Shown here in pieces: positions 58,901-64,000 of a stretch of 64,000 nt of DNA. The position numbers and the translations under genes were made by a program. Every line of letters begins with the position of its first letter. The stretch's first letter is position 1. Source of the DNA: Desertivirga brevis (lineage in GTDB: Bacteria; Bacteroidota; Bacteroidia; Sphingobacteriales; Sphingobacteriaceae); assembly GCF_017355835.1 (NCBI RefSeq), contig NZ_JAFEWF010000008.1:1-64000 (forward strand). Reading direction: 5' to 3'. The notes beneath the pieces are model-generated. The model was not told where the DNA came from. It ran no database searches and saw only the letters and a list, made by a program, of their open reading frames with translations.

Positions 58901-59167
58901 ACGTTAGCAAATAATACCGGAACAACTTTGAAGGTTTTGTCTGATAACTCGCTTCTGCAAGTTGCCGCCCTGCCCTATACTGACGAGCAAATGGCGCCGG
59001 TAGAGTACCGGATCGACCTGCCCGAGAGTAATACTACTGCATTATGCATCGGCTATAAAACACTTGGAGTAGGCTCAAACGCGTGTGGCCCCAAACCTAT
59101 GCCTCAATACACCGTTACCGCTGCTCCTGCATCCTTTTCCTATATATTAAGCTTATCTGTTAAGTAA
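55949..59167 (+). CDS. GH2 beta-galactosidase (LacZ type)
   Basis: A 1072-residue exported enzyme with a signal peptide at 1-22 (SLAQ). Domain order is sugar-binding (NGKWKFNWVSWPQ, EVPSNWQIKGYGTPFYRN), Ig-like, TIM barrel (KLKGVNRHENWPEVGHAIT), second Ig-like, and the C-terminal Bgal small-chain domain (YFGRGPMENYSDRKSG). The acid/base Glu494 is in SLGNECGTGGG and the nucleophile Glu574 in LCEFAHAM. It removes terminal beta-linked galactose or a related sugar. It is 75 bp after the GH89 gene and 12 bp before the nagB fusion. Confidence 0.95.
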   Translation: MMKFYGLLLSAVINFSLQSLAQVKATVDSAGEATVPAEIENPQILGINKSRAHATLMPYANLDEAMAGKRYASTFAKSLNGKWKFNWVSWPQKRPQDFYKVEFDVSGWKDIEVPSNWQIKGYGTPFYRNIGYTFQKDFPRVMSTPPENYTAYKERNPVGSYRRTFTVPASWKGGRTFITFDGVDAGFFLWINGKKVGYSVNSRNAAEFDISAYLRSGENVIAVEVYQYTSGSYLEDQDMWRLSGIFRNVTLWRAPETHIRDFFIKTDLDENYKNATTLISTKVTNYSSKKISGKKLLATIYKGQDVIKSAEVQVPELGKGQEREVNLSIPVTNPDKWTAETPSLYTCVLQLVDKNGVSEILSQKIGYREIEIKGRVFMVNGVPIKLKGVNRHENWPEVGHAITEAQMIRDIEVIKQGNCNHVRTSHYSDDPRWYELCDQYGLYLVAEANVECHGLMDRFNDEPLMKQAIIDRNVANVESFKNHPSVIIWSLGNECGTGGGNFRTALDIVKRLDSSRPTHYEGFSRDKTNPADLDSKMYSPIIPYENPSWKQKLLSSVELIAADTSLKKPFYLCEFAHAMFNSMGSLKEYGDLFDKYPSILGGAIWEFQDQGIYNRRDPKHPILAYGGGFGEFPNDHYFIHKGVVNSEREAKPHYPEMKYVFQWIRVKPIDLQKGLVSIRNKYQFVNLDGFEAIWELSENGVKRDSGKIDISNIGPRSEKQISIPYSESATNSGSIYHIRISFKLKQDELWAKKGIELASEQLELPASTRVAAKKDLGGAAKGPKLTVEEKKDLISVNGSMFQVVFDKAKGTIIDLVSNNNKLLKEGGGPVLHLWRAPHQEDDIYADKGWNEYGLKELNWKKESLVVNKLPAGSVKVTVLLKGLGKKDFTVSHKVIYTITADGSIRVENEVNSTKPELVLARMGVRMLLDKRYEQFSYFGRGPMENYSDRKSGSEIGIYKSTVMQQLTPYEKPMECGNHEDVRWATLANNTGTTLKVLSDNSLLQVAALPYTDEQMAPVEYRIDLPESNTTALCIGYKTLGVGSNACGPKPMPQYTVTAAPASFSYILSLSVK

Positions 59168-59179
59168 TATCTGATCTGA

Positions 59180-61099
59180 ATGTTACGATTAAATTTATTA
59201 GAAGAGACTCGGTTTGAAAAATTACCGGTAAGGATTTTTGAAAATGAAGCAGAGGCTTCAAAAGTTGTTGCAAGGAGAATTAGCGATTTGATTCTAACCA
59301 GACAGCAACAGGATAAAATGGCTGTGTTAGGGCTTGCTACCGGGGTAACGCCAATTAAGGTTTATGCAGAGCTGGTACGATTGCATAAAGAGGAAGGATT
59401 AAGCTTCAGGAATGTGGTTACTTTTAATTTGGATGAATATTATCCAATGAAGCCAGATGCAGAACAGAGTTACGTCACCTTTATGCATGAGAACCTTTTC
59501 AAGCATATTGATGTCGACCCCGCCAATATCCATATCCCGGATGGCACTCTTGACCGGAACGAGATTGAAGCCTTCTGCCTGAACTATGAACAGCAGATCA
59601 GTGACCTCGGCGGACTAGACCTGCAAATTTTAGGAATTGGAAGGACTGGTCATATCGGTTTTAATGAGCCCGGTTCTGCACCCAATTCAGGTACTCGTTT
59701 GGTCACCTTGAACGACTTGACGAGAAGGGATGCAGCCCGTGACTTTGGTGGAAAGCAAAACGTACCTACCAAGGCCATTACTATGGGAATAGGCACAATT
59801 TTTAAAGCCAGAGAGATTATTCTCATGGCCTGGAACTCGAAAAAGGCCCCTATTATTCGAAAGGCTGTAGAAGGAGAAATTTCTTCTGACGTTCCGGCAA
59901 CCTACCTCCAGCTTTCAGAGAATGTTGAGTTTATCCTCGACAAGGATGCAGCATCAGACCTAACCCGCTTTAATGCCCCCTGGTTAGTAAAGGATTGCGT
60001 CTGGGATGCGGCATTGATTAAAAAGGCGGTTAGCTGGCTTTCAGAAAAAGTCGATAAGCCAATACTCAAGTTAACGGTTGAAGACTACAATAATAACGGT
60101 ATGGCCCAACTCGCTACGGAGAAGGGGCCGGTATATGATCTGAATATTGATATCTTTAACAAAATACAACAAACTATTACCGGCTGGCCCGGAGGGAAGC
60201 CCAACGCAGATGACTCCCGCAGACCGGAACGAGCCTTGCCGGCAAAAAAAAGGGTGGTAGTATTTTCTCCGCATCCTGATGATGATGTAATCTCAATGGG
60301 CGGCACCTTTATTCGATTGGCCGACCATGGTCATGATGTTCATGTAGCCTATCAGACTTCAGGAAATACTGCAGTATGGGACGACGATGCCTTGCGGTTC
60401 GTTGAGTTCTCGATCGACTTCTGTCGCAAACAAAATCTCGATCTTAATTGTCAGGAAGAGCTTTATCGGAAGATGAAGGACTTTCTGAGTGCTAAAAAAC
60501 CAAACCAACCTGACCTTAAAGAGATCCTTGAGATAAAGGGACTGATAAGAAAGGGAGAAGCTACCGCTGCAGCTAGATTTGTAGGTCTACCTGATGAAAA
60601 TATTCATTTTATGGATCTTCCATTCTACGATCGCGGTAAAGTTTCGAAAGTAAAGGATCATGAGGATGATATTCAGCAAACTATGAATTTGTTAAAGGAG
60701 ATAAAACCTCATCAGGTATTTGCTGCGGGCGACTTCGCCGACCCCCATGGCACTCATAAAGTCTGCTTTGATATTGTTCTAACTGCTTTGAAGCGGCTTA
60801 AGCAGACGGAAGACTGGGTGAAAGATTGTTGGTTATGGTTATACCGCGGAGCATGGCATGAGTATGCGATACATGAGATTGAGATGGCTGTTCCTTTGTC
60901 TCCCCAAGAAGTGGAGCGAAAGCGCTTTGCTATTTTTAAACACCAGTCCCAGAAAGACCGGCCCGTATTCCCGGGTGATGACTCAAGAGAGTTTTGGGTA
61001 AGGGCAGAAGATCGTACGCGAGAAACTGCAAATGCCTACAATCAGCTTGGGCTGGCAGAGTATGAAGCGATAGAAGGTTTTTCGAGATGGCGTTTCTAA
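59180..61099 (+). CDS. nagB: Glucosamine-6-phosphate deaminase fused to a PIG-L/LmbE deacetylase-like domain
   Basis: A 639-residue cytoplasmic fusion protein. Residues 1-270 are NagB: LGLATGVTP, FNLDEYYPM with the catalytic Asp, and GIGRTGHIGFNEPGS. It converts GlcN-6-P to fructose-6-P and ammonia. After a linker, residues 350-630 form a PIG-L domain with SPHPDDDVISMGG and FADPHGTHK, the zinc-binding motifs; the usual HPDDE reads HPDDD. PIG-L enzymes remove N-acetyl groups from GlcNAc-phosphatidylinositol and similar alpha-GlcNAc-inositol compounds. This architecture is known in Bacteroidota, but the role of the second domain is unclear. It is the last gene of the cluster before a convergent gene. 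Confidence 0.93.
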   Translation: MLRLNLLEETRFEKLPVRIFENEAEASKVVARRISDLILTRQQQDKMAVLGLATGVTPIKVYAELVRLHKEEGLSFRNVVTFNLDEYYPMKPDAEQSYVTFMHENLFKHIDVDPANIHIPDGTLDRNEIEAFCLNYEQQISDLGGLDLQILGIGRTGHIGFNEPGSAPNSGTRLVTLNDLTRRDAARDFGGKQNVPTKAITMGIGTIFKAREIILMAWNSKKAPIIRKAVEGEISSDVPATYLQLSENVEFILDKDAASDLTRFNAPWLVKDCVWDAALIKKAVSWLSEKVDKPILKLTVEDYNNNGMAQLATEKGPVYDLNIDIFNKIQQTITGWPGGKPNADDSRRPERALPAKKRVVVFSPHPDDDVISMGGTFIRLADHGHDVHVAYQTSGNTAVWDDDALRFVEFSIDFCRKQNLDLNCQEELYRKMKDFLSAKKPNQPDLKEILEIKGLIRKGEATAAARFVGLPDENIHFMDLPFYDRGKVSKVKDHEDDIQQTMNLLKEIKPHQVFAAGDFADPHGTHKVCFDIVLTALKRLKQTEDWVKDCWLWLYRGAWHEYAIHEIEMAVPLSPQEVERKRFAIFKHQSQKDRPVFPGDDSREFWVRAEDRTRETANAYNQLGLAEYEAIEGFSRWRF

Positions 61100-61109
61100 G
61101 AAATGGCTG

Positions 61110-61155
61110 GCCCAAATTCCTCTCCTAATAAAAAGGATTACTCAGGTATTTGGGC
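61110..61155. terminator. Inverted repeat between convergent genes
   Basis: GCCCAAAT at 61110-61117 pairs perfectly with ATTTGGGC at 61148-61155, with a 30-nt loop. It lies between the nagB fusion stop and the stop of the minus-strand lipoprotein gene and could end both transcripts. Confidence 0.5.
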
Positions 61156-61170
61156 GTTCTTATCGCAAGG

Positions 61171-62022
61171 TTAATATTGAAATAGCGCTTCAGCAGTGTC
61201 ATATGCAGGATTGTTACCAATAGCAATTCTGCACTTGACCTTCATCAGAAGCTTATCTGAAATCGTATAGAAATACTTGTAATTGATCGGACCGGTAGAG
61301 CTTCTGCCACTCTCCGAGATTTTAACAGGAAGTTTTTTAATCTGGTTCAGAACCACAAGGTCAAATATCTCTTGAGCCTGATGTTGATAAAGGGGGTGCA
61401 GCAAACTGTAGGGATTCAAGTCAAGGGGTGGCGATGTCTGCTGAATGTTACGTTGGATTGTGTCTAAAGCCTCTCCATTTTCATCATAATTGATCGTTGT
61501 TGTTTTAATAATATTTCCTTCGGCGTCATAATTAAAAGAACTCTCCCAGGTAGTCGTTAGTACTCCGTGCATCAGAACTTCTGATTCCAGATGTTGGATT
61601 CTTCCTTCCGGGTCATAGATGTAACTTCTTCTGGAAGTTTCAACCCCGTTATTGATATTCTTTAACTCCTTCACCTTGCCTGAGTCGTTATACAGAAACC
61701 TGCTTACTGATGTATTTTCGAACACAGCTTCATCAAGCTTTCTGTTTTTGAAAATAAACTGGGTTTTATATTTAGACGGCAAGTTACTGCTACCCGATAA
61801 GTAGTAGTTTAAAGAACTGTCAGGATTATAAAAGAATTCGAGCTTGTGGGTAATACCAACGTTCCAGCTTACAGATTTCACCATGGGCCATACGTCGTTC
61901 TCGCTGCTGATGCTATCTTTTTGCTGATCAGTTATATTGTTCGCAGGTTCGCCTGTGGTTGTTTCAGTACAGGAGATAACGAGGCAAAAGAAGTATAAGA
62001 GAAGAGGCAGGATCGTTTTCAT
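61171..62022 (-). CDS. Hypothetical lipoprotein with RHS/YD-like strands
   Basis: This 283-residue lipoprotein has signal MKTILPLLLYFFCLVISC and a Thr/Ser-rich linker. The body is a run of beta-hairpin phrases such as LEFFYNPDSSLNYYLSG, SRFLYNDSGKVKELKNI, RRSYIYDPEGRIQHLES and SSFNYDAEGNIIKTTTINYDENGE, which look like degenerate YD/RHS repeats. It has no enzyme motif and is common as an orphan in Bacteroidota. It separates the nagB fusion from the GH92 gene and points the opposite way; any link to the glycan genes is not shown. Confidence 0.7.
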   Translation of the reverse strand: MKTILPLLLYFFCLVISCTETTTGEPANNITDQQKDSISSENDVWPMVKSVSWNVGITHKLEFFYNPDSSLNYYLSGSSNLPSKYKTQFIFKNRKLDEAVFENTSVSRFLYNDSGKVKELKNINNGVETSRRSYIYDPEGRIQHLESEVLMHGVLTTTWESSFNYDAEGNIIKTTTINYDENGEALDTIQRNIQQTSPPLDLNPYSLLHPLYQHQAQEIFDLVVLNQIKKLPVKISESGRSSTGPINYKYFYTISDKLLMKVKCRIAIGNNPAYDTAEALFQY

Positions 62023-62337
62023 TGTCCCCTTACGGGAAGTTGGACGCTAATGATACATTCAGGCTTTCTCCAATCAGCCTTCATACTCTGTTTGTAAGTT
62101 CAGCTCTTGAAGGGTTTACTTAATCGGTTTCGTAATTAATTACTGCCTTGCTGGATCTTCAAAGCTGGCATATTTATATTTTAGCAGCATCAATTATAAG
62201 CTTTAGGTTTGGTGAACCTTTAGTAGGAAAAAACTTTTTTAATCAATTAAGCTCCTCTTTGAGCTTCCTTTAAATCAACAATAGTAATGTTTATCGGAAG
62301 CTGAAAAGATCTATATATTCTTTGATAAAATCGAAAA
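62023..62337. other. 315-bp divergent intergenic region
   Basis: It should hold the promoters of the minus-strand lipoprotein and the GH92 gene. TAGGTTTG at 62204-62211 fits a -7 element for the GH92 direction, 126 bp upstream of its start, without a clear -33 box. It overlaps a small inverted repeat (AGGTT-TGGTG-AACCT). Nothing else is seen. Confidence 0.4.
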
Positions 62338-64000
62338 GTGAATAAGAAAAGGCTCCTCATAATCGTTTCGTTTGCAATTCTGACCTGTATGAAGGTACAG
62401 GCTCAGGATATTGTCTCTTATGTTCAGCCCCTGTCGGGCACCGCACCCGCCACTACTAAGGCTGCATTAAAGCATGGCAATGGAACAGAATTAAATGCTA
62501 ATACTATTCCGGCAGTAGGATTGCCTTTTGCTATGACTCAATGGACAGCACAAACCCGGCAAACCGAAGTAAAGTGTCAGCCGCCTTACTTTTATAAAGA
62601 TTCCTTGCTTTCCGGTTTCAGAGGAACTCATTGGTTGAGTGGTTCCTGTACGCAGGATTATGGCAGTTTTACTATCATGCCTATAAGTGGAACTCTTAGA
62701 ACCCTTTCCCAGGAATATCAGACCCCCTTTTCCCATAAAGAAGAGGTTGCGGCGCCTCATTACTACCGGGCAAGTTTACCTGGGTATAATCTGCTTGTAG
62801 AGATGACCGGTACTCTTCGCTGCGGCTTTTTTCAAATTACAGCCCAAAAGGCTGATAGTGTTTATCTGCTGATTACTCCTAACAGTGACCAGGAGAAAGG
62901 CTTTGTTAAAGTGGATCAGAAAAAGGGCCTGATCTGGGGATATAACCCCGCTCACCGGATTTATCAGGGCTGGGGGAAACCGGCAGGGTTCAGTGGTTAT
63001 TTTGTGCTACAAATAGACCGCGGCTTTAGTCGCGCAGGAACATACAGGGGAAAGGATGTATTCGAACTTGATAGCCTCAGGAATGGGAAAAATATAGGCG
63101 CTTTTGTTGGATTTACATTAAAAGCAGGAGAGAAGCTTAGGGTTAGAGTGGGAACTTCTTTCAGCAGCATTGAAGGTGCTTTGAGGAACCTTCAGGCTGA
63201 AGTTAAAGACTGGGATTTTGAAGCGCTCACTCAACGCAACAAAAAGGTATGGCTGCAGGCTCTCGGACAGATCAAGGTGGAAGGAAAGGATGTGAAAAGT
63301 AAAAAAATATTCTACACTTCGGTGTACCATACTATGCAGCATCCGAGATTGTTTAATGATGTAGATGGAACTTATCCTGAATTTTCTGGTAATTACAAGC
63401 TGAACAAGATTGCCAAGGGCAGTTATTATGATGATTTTTCTATGTGGGACATTTATCGCGCTCACCTGCCTTTATTTGAGATCCTGCAGCCAGAGTTGAT
63501 CAATAGTAGTGTCCGTTCGATGGTGCTAAAGGGACAACAAGGCGGTTGGTTACCCATCTTTCCCTGCTGGAACAGCTATACCGCAGCGATGATAGGAGAT
63601 CATGTTACAGCATTCATAGCTTCCGCTTTTGTGAAAGGCATTCGCGACTACGATCAGCAGGAAGCTTATAGATTGATGCGGCAAAACGCTTTCGCCCAGT
63701 CATCTACGCAGGATTATAAAGACGGCAAGGGGCGAAGGGCTCTGGAGTCGTATTTAAGATATGGTTACATTCCAATGGAGGACTCTGTGCAGGAAGCATT
63801 TCATAAGAAAGAACAGGTAAGCCGTACCCTTGAATACGCCTTTGACGACTATGCATTGGCTAAAGTAGCAGAAGGATTGAATAAAAAGAAAGATCACAAA
63901 GCGCTGATACGGCGCAGCTTAAATTACCGGAATGTTTTTGATCCGGCCGTAAATATGGTGCGGGGGCGCTTTATAGATAAGTCTTGGTATCAACCGTTCA
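62338..64000 (+). CDS. GH92 alpha-mannosidase, C-terminus cut by window edge
   Basis: An open frame runs from GTG at 62338 to the window end (554 codons). An in-frame stop at 62326 and the signal peptide (NKKRLLIIVSFAILTC, cleaved near VQAQ) support the GTG start; the next ATG would destroy the signal. GH92 features are GFRGTHWLSGSCTQDYGSF, the phrase HYYRASLPGYNLLVEMTGT, MWDIYRAHLPLFEILQPEL and GWLPIFPCWNSYTAAMIGDH. GH92 enzymes are calcium-dependent inverting exo-alpha-mannosidases, mostly alpha-1,2, active on N-glycans, yeast mannan and GPI-type mannose. The catalytic Glu and Asp region in the C-terminal part is mostly beyond the edge. Confidence 0.92.
   Translation, partial: MNKKRLLIIVSFAILTCMKVQAQDIVSYVQPLSGTAPATTKAALKHGNGTELNANTIPAVGLPFAMTQWTAQTRQTEVKCQPPYFYKDSLLSGFRGTHWLSGSCTQDYGSFTIMPISGTLRTLSQEYQTPFSHKEEVAAPHYYRASLPGYNLLVEMTGTLRCGFFQITAQKADSVYLLITPNSDQEKGFVKVDQKKGLIWGYNPAHRIYQGWGKPAGFSGYFVLQIDRGFSRAGTYRGKDVFELDSLRNGKNIGAFVGFTLKAGEKLRVRVGTSFSSIEGALRNLQAEVKDWDFEALTQRNKKVWLQALGQIKVEGKDVKSKKIFYTSVYHTMQHPRLFNDVDGTYPEFSGNYKLNKIAKGSYYDDFSMWDIYRAHLPLFEILQPELINSSVRSMVLKGQQGGWLPIFPCWNSYTAAMIGDHVTAFIASAFVKGIRDYDQQEAYRLMRQNAFAQSSTQDYKDGKGRRALESYLRYGYIPMEDSVQEAFHKKEQVSRTLEYAFDDYALAKVAEGLNKKKDHKALIRRSLNYRNVFDPAVNMVRGRFIDKSWYQPF

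Noticed and set aside
62491..62760. Minus-strand 89-residue ORF near the right edge
   Set aside because: It is antisense to the GH92 signal and N-terminal domain, which reads open to the window edge on the plus strand.

Overview
The window comes from a Bacteroidota chromosome of about 40% GC, most likely a member of the Sphingobacteriaceae (Pedobacter, Mucilaginibacter or a relative). The evidence is two SusC/SusD outer-membrane glycan-uptake pairs, an ECF sigma/FecR pair, many lipoproteins and glycoside hydrolases, a TAnnTTTG-type promoter and few clear Shine-Dalgarno sites. I see no rRNA, tRNA, CRISPR array, transposase or phage gene.

Left edge (1-6276): one very large secreted protein on the minus strand, cut by the window edge. 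At least 2092 residues are visible. Its C-terminal half is a tandem array of 105-residue Ig-like modules encoded by exact 315-bp units, with mosaic identical blocks that show recent recombination. Next come a small gene matching only the N-terminal part of D-lactate dehydrogenase, an acyltransferase-3 membrane protein, a DinB-like protein and a SusB-type GH97 alpha-glucosidase (6493-11570).

11669-24637 (minus strand): a nutrient-uptake locus made of an ECF sigma factor, a FecR anti-sigma factor, an STN-type SusC, a SusD, a DUF5689 lipoprotein, an alkaline-phosphatase-superfamily phosphoesterase with a beta-propeller, and a Tat-type metallophosphoesterase. No glycoside hydrolase lies inside it, so phosphorus-containing substrates are the likely target.

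24791-44000: mostly housekeeping and signalling genes. These are sucC, lolD with a short PreATP-grasp/HAD-like pair, two tandem S41 peptidase lipoproteins, a NarL-type regulator lacking its phospho-acceptor Asp, a single-domain response regulator, a YtxH protein, a GH95 fucosidase with an AraC regulator, a Bor-like lipoprotein, an amidase, a CHASE3 histidine kinase, an MmcQ/YjbR protein overlapping a pterin dehydratase, a BLUF blue-light sensor, and a LacI regulator facing twin operator palindromes.

43971-64000 (plus strand): the most interesting part. Nine tightly spaced genes run from myo-inositol oxygenase through SusC, SusD, a purple-acid-phosphatase-like enzyme, an HGSNAT/NagX-like acetyltransferase, an SSS symporter, GH89 alpha-N-acetylglucosaminidase and GH2 beta-galactosidase to a NagB/PIG-L fusion. 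A GH92 alpha-mannosidase follows and is cut by the right edge. Together they would suit a glycan containing inositol, phosphate, alpha-glucosamine, mannose and galactose, such as a GPI anchor or plant glycosyl-inositol-phosphoceramide headgroup. This substrate is an inference; each enzyme family call is firm.
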